Positions 10,719-22,722 are shown, counted from the first letter of the stretch. The stretch is DNA of 64,000 nucleotides from Phlebotomus papatasi (GCF_024763615.1 NC_077223.1:55490627-55554626), one strand, 5' to 3'. Translations and numbers: made by a program. Notes: generated by a model from the letters alone, not told the origin.

Positions 10719-13700
10719 ATGCCATTATGGCTGTATTTTAGTGAACTAAAGAAGCTTTCTGAAGAGAGTCTAGCCCGTCCACCTGAGGAAGTGTTTGATA
10801 TCATATGCAAATTAGGTGAAGGAAGCTATGGCAGCGTTTATAAGGCTCTCTATAAGGAAAGTGGTGTTGTCGTAGCCATAAAACTGGTGCCAGTGGAATC
10901 AGATCTCCATGAGATCATAAAGGAGATTTCAATAATGCAACAATGCGACTCCCCCTATGTAGTACGTTACTATGGAAGTTACTTCAAACAATGCGATTTA
11001 TGGATTTGTATGGAATATTGCGGTGCAGGAAGTGTTTCAGACATCATGAGATTACGGAAGAAGACACTAAGTGAAGATGAGATTGCCACGATTCTCAGTG
11101 ATACGCTTAAAGGACTGGAATATTTACATTTGCGCCGAAAAATTCATCGAGATATCAAAGCTGGAAATATTCTTCTTAATTCAGAGGGTCACGCAAAATT
11201 GGCAGATTTTGGGGTAGCTGGGCAGCTGACAGATACTATGGCAAAGCGAAACACTGTAATAGGTACACCTTTCTGGATGGCTCCTGAGGGTAAGTTTTAA
11301 GATTTCACTATAATTTCACTATGCAATTAAATGAATACTTTTCCGTTTCAAATTATAGTTTAGAAAAATAGGTTCTTTAATATATATATGTTATTTAGTC
11401 CATTTCGTCCACTAATGCCTCTTGCTCGACCCAAAATAGTTGATCCTCAAGATTTAATACACAATCGAATTTTTACGCATTCTAAATTGCAAGCACTAAC
11501 GAGATTGGCCTACAAAGAATCTCTGCTACAACAAATTTATCCGAGCTTAGTTTAGTCTAGTTTTCAAATATCTTGAAAACTAGACGATGCTTTTTCTTTA
11601 AATTCTAAAATGTTATAGCTGAGGTCGAGACCTTTCCAACGGTGGATCCCATTCCACCCTCGATGTTCCCTGACCTGAGCTATAACCAAAAATGTCTTGA
11701 CCCGACCATATTTTCGATGTTTATGAAGCGATTTTGATGAAATTTTAGTGTATATTGTATATGAGTTCGAGATCATTCTAATAATGGGTCCCATCCGTCT
11801 CTTAACCAACCCACTATACCCTGACCCTTAGAATATCCATATGGACCGGATTCTATCTCAAATGTTTTAACCGATTTCAATGATTTTTTTTCTTTTGTTG
11901 ACCTTCCTCACTCAGACTTTTTAAAATAGAAAATGACCAGTGATAAGCCCAGATCAGCTAATGGTAGCTGAGATTCTTTACAGGCGACCTCGAAATAGAG
12001 ATGTGCGCCAAGCCGATTTAGCCGCTCAGCGCGAGCCGCCGAAATTTTTCCTTAGCCGCCGCCGCCAAAAATTTTTATGCGCGCCGCCAGCCGCCGTCAG
12101 TTCTTTTTTAGCGCGCCGCGGCGAATTTTGTTTATATTTCAATTCAACTCAGTAATTTTTCTGACAATACCCATAATAGATAATTTTCATTCTTATGAAA
12201 AAAATGTATAGTTACGATAGTTAGTTATTATACTTTCTATTGTCAAGAGACCTTTGCTTAAAAAAAATTGGATGTAAGGTAAAGTATCCTCGAGTCGACC
12301 GCCTCTCGAGTCGACCGTCTCTCGAGTCGACCACCCTGGGTTCCTCAAGTCGACCGGTGGAAATATTTATTTAATTTATTTACATTTACAATAATATTTA
12401 GCGAATGGTTTAACATCATAGGGCCAATTATTTTATAATTAATTCAAATAAGTGAAAATATCATAGAAATTGATCATAAAACACTGAAAAAAAAATCATA
12501 AATTGACGGAGCGTTAAAGTATTTCTTAAATAAAAATTCGCATTTTTTCATCAAATTATGGCATACTTTTTTAAATTCTTGACTTTTTTTTAAGGAATTA
12601 TTTCAATTATTACCCTTACAGATTACTTGATAATTCAAATTTTGAGTCCAAATATAAGTTGAGGACTTTATCTTTATTACTGTGCAAAGGTTTTAGTTCC
12701 ATGACTAAGTTAACGATTAATTTTATGTATTAAATTTGAGAGTGCAATTCAAATATAATGTTCCTCAATTCGACCGGTCAACGAATCATAGTAAGTGAAG
12801 CTTTTTTCACTTGAATGTTGTTCTACTTCTGAATGAATTCATAAAAGTGAGTTTCCATATTTATTATAATGAATAACTAAATTTTAAGTGCTATTTATGA
12901 TGTGTTATACAAGCCAAAGTTAAATCAGTGACTTTTTAGTTTTGTGATTTGTTTAATTTTAAGAAAAATTGGTGGTCGAGTAGAGGAACATTTCGCATTT
13001 TTGAAACATTTTAATTTTTTTATAATTTAAAACTATATTACGACTAAATGAAGTTCACAATTAAATAGATAAGGATATATTCTATAGTTTTAGGCATCAA
13101 CCCTATCAAAAAACATAAATTATAACTGTTTTTTCATAATTTTTTCACAAAATCTATCCTTAAGTGGTCGACATAGGATACTTTACCTTATTATAAAAAA
13201 AATAATAATCATTCATCAATGCGGTAGTTGGAAAATTATTCACTATTGTGCTTCAATATTTACTAGATAGCAAATAGCTGTACATCTGCAAAAATATTAT
13301 GGATTCCTACAACTTTTTACTTTACGATTACGTATAAACATTAAAAAAAATAACTTTAGATACAGAGAAATCGTCAATCAGAGCAAATGACACTCAAATC
13401 ATCCAGTTTTTTTTCTCAGTGGAAATAGGAAAAATTCCTGCCTCCACCCAGAATTGAACTGGAGACCTCTCTTTAACTAGACGAGTGCTCTACCAACTGA
13501 GCTATAGAGGCCACATGCTCTGCTTGACTTGCTACACGACCTTTAGCCAATTGCATTGTGCACTGTAATCGCTTACTCTCGGGGTTGCGAGATTTGGAAA
13601 CGATGTGGTGCGTACAAACGAGCAGTAAAACATCAGGTTTGAGAAGTGACTAATTTACAACTTTAAAAGCAGTAGAATGTTCATGAAAGTTTCGATCTTT

Positions 13701-16700
13701 ATGGATAGAAAAATTAAATACATTTTTAGAAATATTTGTATTTTTTACTTATCAAATTTAATTTTTTGCTGACCATATATATTTCTTTACTTCTCATTTG
13801 TTTTTGTTTTCATTGACGCTTCTAGGGGGGGGGGGGGGCAGCTGCCCCCTTGCCCCTAGCTGGGTATGCCCATGGATGTAAGATTTATCATTGATTACGT
13901 TCACCAGTTTCATTTTTATTGATGATTTTCGGTTCGTAAAAAGTGTCCCGTCGTTAAAGGGTTAACTCTTTCCGGGCCGCAGCATATGCTGCAAGCCAAT
14001 TTCACCATTTTTTAATCAAAAATATCTAAGCTCAGGAATTAATTGAGGTCCTACAAAAAAATATCTTACATTTGGACATCCTTATAGTTTGTAATCATCC
14101 ACAAGAATAGGATTTTTATCAGTTCTGAATAATTAAAAAACATTATTTTTCACAGAACATTCATATGCTGCTTTAGGTACTCAGAGTCCCAAAAGAGACG
14201 AAAGAGTTAAAGGGTTAAGATTTTAAACATTTTTTAAAATAATGTTTTAATCAAGTGCAACGAATTCAACATTTCTTACCAAATATTCCAACTGTTATCA
14301 AATTTTCATCGAGAAATATTTTTGTTTGTAGATAAACAATTTTTCTATTGAATATTGAATTTGAGTTTATAATTCCAGATAAAATTATTTTCATTTTTAA
14401 GTCTACGGATTTTAAAAATTTTTGTTAATATTTTTATTGAATCTGTCTTTTTGTAAAATCATAAAAATGTTGTGCCTAAAGTTGACAGATTGTTTTCTAT
14501 ATGTTTTGTTGTTACTTTTTTTTAAAAATAGGTTTCAATGATTAGTAATTCTAGCAAAAAAAATTGAGAAAAATCGATAATTTATGTGGATTGTAATCGA
14601 CAGCCAATTGTAATTGTAAGCCAGTAATTGTAAGCCGCCGACAATTTTTAAATGTTAGCCGCCGCCGCCGAAATATCTCGGCGCACATCTCTACCTCGAA
14701 ATGCATGCAACTCGGAGTGCTTGCAACGTGGAATGCATGAAATTTCGATTGTGAAATGAATTATGGGGGTAAAAAATCGTGTGGAGCCAATTTTATCCAT
14801 TTCGGTGGCCGAGAACCATTTGCTCGATCTTCCGCTACTTGAGGATCTATGAGATAAATCTAAAAAATCGGAGAAAAAAATGGTAAAATAAGAATTTGTT
14901 TGATAAATGTTCATTCAGTTCTACCTAATAAACCGTTTTTTGGTACCAATAGTATTGATTATGATGTACCGTTATTGTGGAAAAATCAAGTTTTTATAAA
15001 ATAATTCCATACCCATTTCTTAAGAACCCTATGATAACTCAAACACTTGATGTTTCTATTTATGCTATAACCCTTTAAGGACGATTAGGTCACCGGTGAC
15101 CTATAGAGAAAATAATTTTTTTCTGACTATCTGAAGTTAGATTTTTCTAATGTTTGTAGGTATAATCGAAAAGTAGAAGGTTGCAGAAATCTACGATATT
15201 TTTTGCAAACTATTTGCTATATAGTAAATATTTATAAGCTCAAAAGTGAAGAAATTTTAAAGTATCGCATTGATAATTGTATTTTTTTACTCTCATATTT
15301 CTTAAGGATTTTTTAAGAAAAATCTTTTTCCGTAGGGGAATGTAGGCATGGTTCGCACAGAGTGAACCTTCAAACGATGCGAATTTTCTCTGCGAATTTC
15401 TTGGCGGCGCGCCTAAAAAAATTTTAGCGGCGGCGGCTAACAAAATTTTCCGGCGGCGCGCTAAAAATGACTAACAGCCGGCGCGCGTCGGGTCTGTTCC
15501 TAAGTTTTTAGACTATTTTGCTCTCTATTGTAAATAAAGATAAAAAAAAAACTATCGAATTCTACACAATTAGATTTTCCAAGGTTAGACTTTACACAGA
15601 GGCGTGCAAGAACCGTTGAAACCGAATAAACGTCAAATGAAACATGTACGTCAATGGTCAAAACGCTACCAGAACAAACTTATTTTGACGTTTATTCGGT
15701 TTTTAACGGTTCTTGCACACCTCTGCTTTACAACATTGTTTTTTTTTAATTTTTATTGTTGAATTTCGGTCTGTAAAAACTGTTGCGTCCTTAAAAACAA
15801 GGTAATCTTGAAGTAGAAAAAACACCGATTAGAAGAATCGATTAGAGTTATCTGGGTTATTAAATCAAAAGGTGTGATTTTGAAAAAAAATACTACCTAA
15901 AAATATTTAAAGTGAATCAATTTTAAATAAATATATTATCTTTCACAGTAATTGAGGAGATTGGATACGATTGTGTGGCAGATATATGGTCATTGGGTAT
16001 TACAGCGCTTGAAATGGCAGAGGGAAAACCACCATATGGTGACATTCATCCGATGAGAGCGATATTTATGATTCCACAACGTCCACCACCGTCATTTCGT
16101 GAACCCGATCGGTGGACTCCAGAATTTATAGAATTTGTTAGTATGTGCCTGGTAAAAAATCCCGAAGAGCGAGCGACCGCTACAGATTTATTGCAGCATG
16201 AATTTATTAAAAATGCCAAATCGAGAAATATCCTTAGGCCAATGATTGCTGAAGCTCATGAAATTAGGGAGAGTCAGAATAATAGACAAATAGCCATAAA
16301 TCAAGCTAAACAACTTCAAAATCATCATGAAGATACCGTAAATATATTAATTCAATTAATGACACTAATTTGAAAAAGTAAATCCTTAAAATATATTTTT
16401 TTCAGGATGAAGATGATCAAGCAGTAAATTCGAGAACAATTAAGGAATTTGGAGATGAGTCGAAAACCCTTGTACCTGAGCGGGATAATGACACAGATGG
16501 TGGAACAATGATTGCTCATACAAATTGTGAAACACTTGTTCCTGACAGTGGAACGATGGTAGAATTGGGTTCAAATTTAGGAACTATGGTTATCAACAGT
16601 GACTCTGAAGATGCTACAATGAAAGGTAATTATAGGGTAGCGGCATTACTTATGGCCACATTAAGGACATATTTGCTCACAGCTTCTTTTCTTTTTGACT

Positions 16701-19700
16701 ATGTAAGATAAAATTTTAACTGTAATTTCTTTAAAGTAGGGTGGAATAACCGGCTATCGCCATGTTTAGGAAAAAATTAAATTCATTTAATCATAACTTT
16801 TGAATCCTTGTTACAAGATAAGTCAAATTTGACACAAAGTTACTTAGATGTATTGGCTCTAGATACGTGAAAACAATAATCCTAGAACATAACGCTGGAC
16901 TACCTAAAAAACTGATTTTTATTAATAATGCAAAAATAACCATTTCGTCGCCACTTTTTACCACTTTTCGCCAGTTTTGTAAAATTTGTAACCACTTCTC
17001 GCCACCCACTTGAAAAGAAATACACTCGGTTATTTTAGGCAATGCTATGAAAAGAATACATTCACCATTTCTCTTTCCTTGTGATCACTTTATTATTACT
17101 TTCTTTAAATGATTTTTCTTCACTTTTATTTGAGAAATCAAATTATGGGGCTTTTGCAGAAAGTAAACAATGCAGATTTGACAACTGAGAATGTACGAAG
17201 TGAAGTTAGCGTCGCCTATTGAAAAGATATGGCGACAGGTGGTAAAATCAATTCCAGAATATTACCACTTCTCGCCATGCCTCATTTTTATACAAAAATA
17301 ATATAAAATGAAATATTAATTGACTAAATACAAATTTTATGTATTCCACAAGTGCAATTAAATATTCAATAGACAAATTATTTACCCAAATAGGTATTTT
17401 TGGCCTGATGAAAATTTGACGACACTTAGTACATTTGGTAAGAGATGTTAGATTCGATGCACTTGCTTAAAATATTGCTCTAAAAAGTGATCAAAATCGT
17501 GAATCCAAAACGAATAATTATTATTTTTCGATTCTATGCGTAGAAGCAGAAACAATACAAAAAAATTGCGACTCATTTATTTCATAAATTGCGAAAAATA
17601 GCGATTTCAATATAAGTGGCGAGAAGTGGTGATTCCACCCTACCTCCTTTCGATATATCATGGTGAATGTATTAGGAAATTCCCTTAAACCTCAGAAAAA
17701 GTATGATTTTTTCAAAAATGTAAAATTCATAACTTGTGGCCACTTTTACGAACTTATGGCCGCTCGTGTAATGACTTGTGGCCACAATGCAAAATGATGC
17801 AAAATAAACTTAGAAATAAAATATTTTAAATGCAAAAGAAAACAAAAAGATTTCAGATGATTTCATAAATTTTTATTATTTTTTTCTTAAGTTTTTATAG
17901 TTTTTTATTCATGATTGTAGCATTGCACTATTGATTTCTTCTCATCCTTCTATTCACTGAGACCCGCAATCCGTTTTTCATAATGAAAAATGCATATTTG
18001 ACTGCATGAAAAACCCACCTCAAAATTCCCTCTGTCTCCTTTTGTAAGGACATTGCGAAAGCCTTCGTGGTCTGATATTTCTTCCGGATCCTTCCCGGAG
18101 ATTTTATTAAGGAGAGTTGTGAGAGGAATGTGATACACCTGAAATACTTGTCGCGGCCATTACATTATCAATGCCTCTTAATGCCTGTGAGATGAATATT
18201 GAGGCTCTTTTTAGTTTTTTATATTTTTTTTTTACTGGTATCATTGTCCTAAAAGAGTGAAAAAGAAAAGTTAGGTTATCTGTAACAAAATACAAATTCA
18301 TGAGATAAATCTGCAACTCTCGAGGAATCTTGAAATCAGATTTTACACCACATTTATTTATAAACAATTTTATATTACAATTTCATTACTTACCTTAAAT
18401 TTCATTAAATGTTTGCCAGAAAACACCGAACTATTGAATAAAAACAATACAATTGACAACTCTTCAAATCAAAATAGTGTCACATATGGTGTGAGGGCGC
18501 CACACGTCAAATACCGTGGCCACAAGTCCGTAATCCTATCAATTTGGTCATAACTTATGGCCTCATTTTAATTTTATATTTCTTGTTTAAAAATTTATCA
18601 AAATTTAATAGTAAAAGAACATATGGTTATTAAGGAAAGAAGTTTTGAAAAATAGTACTAAATATTTGCGATTGAAGATACAATATTTAGTTGTTAAAAT
18701 TTTTAAGATCGTTAGTAAATTTCTTAACGATTTGACGTATTTTTAATCGTAATCCGCATCAGTAAAATATTTTCCTTAAATTGTTTCTTATTGTACCGAA
18801 ATATTAAAGTAGGGTAAATGTGCCAAATTTCGGCATAGTTGCATGCAAGCGTCAAAGTCTCAAGTTTGAAGTGTAATATTTTAAATACAAAATGATTTTT
18901 TTATTCTTTCTTTTGTAAGAGTGTTGCTTGGAACCTTGTAAAGAGTTTACCGTCTTTATTTACTCTAAAATCATTCTTAATACATTAAAAATGAATAAAA
19001 ATGTAGACATAGCTTTGGTGCCCTATTTCGGCCACCTTAATTCTCATAGTTCCTTGCCCTTCGGGAATTCTTCCAATATCTTTTTCACGTCATCTCGTTT
19101 GTCGAAGCCACAATTTTTGTTATTCTTTTGCATTGTATAATCTCTAGAGTACGTGAAAGCTAAAAGTTCATGAAAATTCGAGGAACAAAAAGGTGGCCGA
19201 AATTGCAAGCTGGCCGGAATTTGGCACACTTAACCTAGATCAATTTAAAATTTTCATTTAATTATAGCACATCATATATTGGTAATTTTGTGGTTCTTTA
19301 AAATCATTTTGTGAGAAAAAATTGAAGATTTTTGCGAAGAGGCCACAAGTGTAGACTGGCCATAAGGAATGCCACCTACCTATTTCCAGTATATACCAGT
19401 ACGTATGACTGAAGAGTAAATAATTTACTGTCCTTTGCATGTACAAAAGAACATGAATCTGATCCGGAAAAGCCTAAATATAGACCACTCTTCATGGATC
19501 ATTTCGATCGAAAGCCTAACTTGACAGGAAATGTTACTCATATAATGGCAGAGGGGCCACCTGTGGCTGATAATAGAGCCCCTGTGATACCTTCAGCTCC
19601 ACCAGCTGAACAAATAATAACACCTACACCGACAGAAGTGCAACAGGCTAATGAAGAACGTCAGCGATATCAATCGCATTTGCAGCTTCAACTGAATCAA

Positions 19701-20093
19701 ATTTCAGCAGCTAATGCAGCAGGCATGCAGCAAATGCTTCATCATCAGATGGGTCAGCCAGTGGACAATGTCATCAATTTGCAAATGCGAAACTTCGAGA
19801 ATCCCATGAAATATCAGAGAAATTTTGTTGATGGAGATTTTGAATTTGTGAGTTAATCATAATTTCATTTTTTTTTAATTACAAATATTGCAAGTTGATC
19901 AATTTTCTTCCAGTTGAAGTTTCTTAGCTTCGATGATTTACAGCAAAGGCTGAAGAATATTGATCAGGAAATGGAAAGAGAAATTGATGAACTGGGGAGA
20001 AAATATCATGCCAAACGTCAGCCGATTCTCGATGCCATGGATGCTAAGAGAAAGCGTCAGCAGAATCTCAATAATAATCTTATTAAGATCTAA
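10719..20093 (+). CDS. hpo: Hippo Ser/Thr kinase (MST1/2 orthologue)
   Basis: Five exons (10719-11289, 15949-16337, 16406-16625, 19450-19847, 19914-20093) join in frame to 585 residues plus stop. Hippo phosphorylates Warts with its cofactors Salvador and Mats, leading to cytoplasmic retention of Yorkie. The STE20 kinase domain shows the glycine loop GEGSYGSVYKA (33-43), Lys55, HRD (143-145), DFG (163-165) and the loop KRNTVIGTPFWMAPE; Thr179 matches activating Thr183 of MST1. The central linker has DSGTMVELGSNLGTMVINSD, typical of fly Hippo. The last exon is the SARAH dimerisation helix. Drosophila Hippo is 669 residues; the linker here is shorter. An acceptor at 10740-10741, right before the conserved ELKKLSEESL, means the native N-terminus may come from an upstream exon. 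Confidence 0.96.
11400..11943. repeat. Old repeat remnants in hippo intron 1
   Basis: Segment 11440-11520 resembles the arm of the foldback element at 55908-56728 (shared CACAATCGAATTTT-like string). Segment 11600-11840 matches, in opposite orientation, the repeat around 56820-57010 (shared GAGGTCGAGAC and CCCACTATACCCTGACCC-like strings). No coding potential is seen. Confidence 0.5.
12277..13188. mobile_element. MITE, AAGGTAAAG family, 912 bp
   Basis: Flanked by TA (12275-12276, 13189-13190), with ends AGGTAAAGTATCCT and AGGATACTTTACCT. The motif CTCGAGTCGACC, containing a SalI-like GTCGAC, is repeated four times near the left end, and variants recur internally and at the right end. hAT copy 2 lacks this insertion near 34385, so it moved in after the copies diverged. 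Confidence 0.88.
13440..13511 (-). tRNA. tRNA-Thr(AGT)-like sequence inside hAT copy 1
   Basis: The 72 nt read on the minus strand fold as a standard cloverleaf: 7-bp acceptor stem GCCTCTA/TGGAGGC, 4-bp D stem GCTC/GAGC, anticodon stem with loop CTAGTTA, 5-nt variable loop AGGTC, T stem TCCAG/CTGGG. Anticodon AGT would read threonine. The A box TAGCTCAGTTGG is intact; the B box reads GTTCAATTC. The anticodon stem has a mismatch here (CTCGT/AAGAG) that copy 2 lacks. It is unlikely to be an essential tRNA gene; a transposon-borne tRNA or SINE head is more likely. Confidence 0.55.
13966..14206. mobile_element. Small TTAA element, 241 bp
   Basis: Bounded by TTAA (13962-13965, 14207-14210), with ends CTCTTTC and GAAAGAG. 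hAT copy 2 has the uninterrupted sequence at about 36276-36296, which gives the empty site. It holds the palindrome GCAGCATATGCTGC. The ends match the TTAA family at 23815-25007, so a piggyBac-type mobiliser is likely. Confidence 0.75.
15067..15800. repeat. TTAA/CCCTTT-type repeat with hAT fragment
   Basis: The left end (CCCTTTAAGGACGATT, then GTCACCGGTGAC) matches a related repeat at 34820-34950. Around 15404-15490 lies a GC-rich palindromic fragment (GGCGGCGCGCC, GCGGCGGCGG) that resembles hAT subterminal DNA. The right side near 15783 reads GCGTCCTTAA. Confidence 0.5.
15597..15725. mobile_element. MITE with CAGAGG ends, 129 bp, 7-bp TSD
   Basis: The inverted arms begin CAGAGGCGTGCAAGAACCG and end with the near-perfect complement, about 45 bp each. 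The flanks carry the direct repeat CTTTACA (15590-15596, 15726-15732). It lies in hippo intron 1. Confidence 0.85.
16739..17640. mobile_element. MITE, AGGGTGGAAT family, 902 bp
   Basis: Flanked by TA, with ends GGGTGGAATAACCGGC and GTGGTGATTCCACCC. Motifs of the form CGCCACTT or GGCGAGAAGTGG recur inside. A close copy in reverse orientation is at 53042-53965; the two share long identical stretches, so the family moved recently. It occupies part of hippo intron 3. Confidence 0.88.
17970..18434 (-). pseudogene. Antisense coding-like fragment in hippo intron 3
   Basis: On the minus strand, a short first exon-like segment ends ATGAAATTTAAG followed by GTAAGT. After a pyrimidine tract and TTTTAG at about 18250 come two protein-like stretches in different frames: KKYKKLKRASIFISQALRG with DNVMAATSIS, then, after TTTCAG, VYHIPLTTLLNKISGKDPEE and on to GNFE, followed by GTGGGT. 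The frames agree only if a 10-base A run is one base shorter and a further step is allowed near 18139. That suggests a frameshifted pseudogene, a base-call error, or a nested gene with an unseen intron. I do not recognise the family. Confidence 0.35.
18812..19235. mobile_element. 430-bp GGCCGAAAT MITE, copy a
   Basis: TA-flanked, with ends GGGTAAATGTGCCAAATTTC and GGAATTTGGCACACTTAACC. It lies in hippo intron 3. Inside it the motif TTTCGGCCACCTT recurs. Further copies lie at 38905, 39956, 42834, 43262, 54240 and 60911. Confidence 0.88.
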
Positions 20094-20913
20094 AATAACT
20101 CATGAGCAATATATTCTTTCTCAGACAGAACTATTCATTGGAACTATTTGGATATTTTATAATCTCCTTGAATTCAAAAAATTAATAATGTTTAAAGTTC
20201 ATTATATTAACCATTAAAATACCAATAGTTTAAAAAATGATTTTTTTTTAAACTAATAGAAGGTTATAAAATAGTTGGAAAAGGTAAATTGTTTAAGTAA
20301 CCTGTGGCCAGACCCACTGCTCCATAAAGGGTAAAAACATCCTGTCAGACTTTTTGACCATTTTATCAATTAAAAGTTTTTTCTTAACGATTTCTAATTT
20401 CAAGGAATAGAATGCTAGAAAATGTTTGCTTTTGCTCTAGGTCCTGACAGAAAATATCTTAAAAATAATCATTTTCATAAATTAATTGTATGTAGATGGA
20501 ATTGAAATCAATTTCTATAAATTGTATAAAATACCATCATTGAACATAGAAATTGATAAATTCTTTAGAAAAAAAAAGAATTTTACAGTAAAAATAATTA
20601 TAAAAAAGTAAAAGAAATAGTTTGAAGAAGACTGTAAAAAATATGAAAATTATACATTTTTCATATCCTTACTGGAAATCGTAGTTTTTTATAATTAATT
20701 GAATATAATAAAGAAAATATAAAAGTTCTATATTTCTATTAAATAGATGATCTAATATAATATTTTCATATTAAATTTGGGAAAAGGCTAATTGGAGCAA
20801 TGCAATTATGTATGTGCAATCGACGAAATGTCTATAATGCATAACTTGAAATTCAATCCTGTGTGTGGCGGGTGGTCCCCTTCTCGTACAAGGCAATTTG
20901 CAATGTATAAGAA
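20094..20913. other. hippo 3' flank, AT-rich
   Basis: Should contain the hippo 3' UTR. No gene or clear repeat is seen. The sequence is very AT-rich and then becomes more complex near 20860. Confidence 0.4.
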
Positions 20914-21076
20914 CCCGGCCGGCTATCTACTATGTACAAACTCAGTATATACTGAGTATAATACTTAGTACGAAACTATAGTATACGACCCATATAAAAT
21001 ACATAGTAGATTTTGTATGAAATGTCCCAAATACTCATCATTAGTGTGCGTGAGTCGACATTTTTATACTGAGTAT

Positions 21077-22094
21077 ATCGTCAATTAAATCAGCATTTAT
21101 CGTAACTTCATTTTTGCGATTTTGAGATATATACATCGTCGGTTGCGGCTACCTCTGTCGTATCTGCATTTCTTTTGTGTCAGCATTTCACGCAAGAGGG
21201 GACGTCTGTATTGTAGTTGCTCCGAATGCAGATACAAAACAAATGCAGATACGACAGAGGTAGACGCAACCGCGTAATTTTGTTTATTAAACGAACTTGA
21301 GAAAAAGAAAATTTTATAAGCCCAGTAAAAATTATTTTAAACACAAATTATCATAAGTGCCCTTAATTAGGAAAAATTTATCAGAATTTGTCGTAACTTC
21401 CATTTTGGGGGAAGTTACGACAAATTTCCATACAAAATTTTCAGTAATCAGCATTTGCCGTAACTTGTTTAGCTTGCGTGGCTTGTAATTTGCAGCAAAA
21501 ATGTAATATTTCTCAATAAAACGTTTACAAACTCTTCCAAATATCCAAAAACAGTGAGAATAGTGTAACATGAAATCATTTTAATTCAATATTTGCGAGA
21601 AAAAGTGAGAAAAATCCCTACCCATCTGTCATTAATTCAAAACAAAACAAGCGACGTGGCACACAAAATTTATTCAATAAAACTTATGAAATAAAAGCTT
21701 TTAGGGACAGAGATAACAATTTAATTGCCTAATTCAGTCAAATAATGGCGCTTATTATCACTAGAATAATTCAAATTGATATAATGCATTTTAGAAAATT
21801 GTCGAAACTTCCAAGATTTCCATACATTGGAAGTTACGGCTTTATAAACGATGGAAGTTACGATAAAATATTATTGTGTTTCTTCTAACATATATCTCAA
21901 TATTGCAGCTTTTAAATAATTTTATAAAGATTTTCTCGAGTTAACTTACAGTTTATTAGTGCCACTTTTATTATTTTGACCTAAAAGTATCGCATTCGGG
22001 GCTCATTTTTAAGAAAAATAATGCCGGACTGAAAATTTCGTCTCCCGAAAAGTTGTCAAAAGGAAATTACGACAAATGCTGATTTAACTGACGA
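21077..22094. mobile_element. TA-flanked element with CGTCA ends, ~1.0 kb
   Basis: The left end CGTCAATTAAATCAGCATTT matches the complement of the right end, which reads AAATGCTGATTTAACTGACG. The motif GGAAGTTACGA or TCGTAACTTCC is repeated at least six times inside. It interrupts the TACTGAGTATA repeats of the surrounding element, giving a TA-type duplication. Confidence 0.8.
21140..21272. mobile_element. 133-bp palindromic MITE nested in the CGTCA element
   Basis: The arms CGGTTGCGGCTACCTCTGTC and GACAGAGGTAGACGCAACCG pair nearly perfectly over about 32 bp. A 3-bp CGT lies on both sides as a possible target duplication. It is the third nesting level here. Confidence 0.75.
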
Positions 22095-22472
22095 TATACT
22101 GAGTACATTTACTTTGTATTTACTTGATTTCCTCATTAATTTTTAATAAATTTTCCGTGTATTTTTCTACTATTTATACTAAGTATTTTTCGTGCATTGG
22201 TACTGAGTCAGTACCTAGTATTTTTCGGTTATTTATACAAAGAAAAAAGAATATTTTTATTTTCTATAAATATTTATTTTCTGAACATTTTTTAAATACA
22301 TGTGGCTAGTCACATACATGTATTATTATGGATGGATAGTGGGTAAAAAATTTTTGTTTCCCACAGCATTGCAAACAAAGCGAATAGCAACGAACTTTGA
22401 TGTTCAGTAATTAAGTACGTGATTTGCGAGACTTTCAGTCTCTAGTAAAGTAAAGCGTCGAGGAGAAGAGAT

Positions 22473-22722
22473 AGGACATCTTTGAGATCAAAGGTGAATT
22501 CCCCACTAGGATAAGCTTTAAAATACATTTGAGATTGAAAGAATCGATGGTTTAGTTCTTGATTATGTCTAAAAAAATATGTTTCTGAAGAAGAATAAAA
22601 GGCGTGACCAAAGAACTAAATCATCCATTCTCTCCAGTCTCACGTATTAGAGATTATCCTAGCAGATATTTCACTCATAGATTCCAAAGATAGACGTCGA
22701 TACTATCGAGATTGAATGTCCT
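22473..22722. repeat. Imperfect 90-bp-arm hairpin
   Basis: The arms about 22473-22565 and 22608-22722 are diverged reverse complements. They share AGGACAT at the outer ends, CTAGGATAA in the middle and GGTTTAGTTCTT-like sequence near the loop, with about 70% identity by eye. It starts directly 3' of the last visible codons of the small minus-strand ORF. It may be an old MITE or an inverted duplication of a 3' exon. Confidence 0.6.

Larger units (their letters stand above)
11996..14693. mobile_element. hAT-like element, copy 1, with 8-bp TSD
   Basis: The ends are TAGAGATGTGCGCC and its complement GGCGCACATCTCTA, flanked by the 8-bp repeat CCTCGAAA (11988-11995 and 14694-14701). Eight-bp duplications and TAGAG-type ends are hAT hallmarks. 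The subterminal 130 bp are rich in GCCGCC and GCGCGCC, unlike the AT-rich host DNA. No transposase ORF survives or was ever present. The element carries a 912-bp MITE, a tRNA-like sequence and a TTAA insertion. Copy 2 is at 34119-36813. Confidence 0.88.
11944..14760. repeat. Foldback-type repeat split by the hAT insertion
   Basis: 11944-11995 and 14694-14760 match one continuous stretch of the element beginning at 55908 (TAAGCCCAGAT, then ACCTCGAAATGC, then CGATTGTGA). The hAT-like element at 11996-14693 interrupts this match. The right arm of this copy is not clearly recognised. Confidence 0.6.

Noticed and set aside
15404..15490. GC-rich block that could be taken for a CpG-type promoter
   Set aside because: The GGCGGCGCGCC repeats match the subterminal DNA of the hAT-like element; a decayed fragment is a better explanation.
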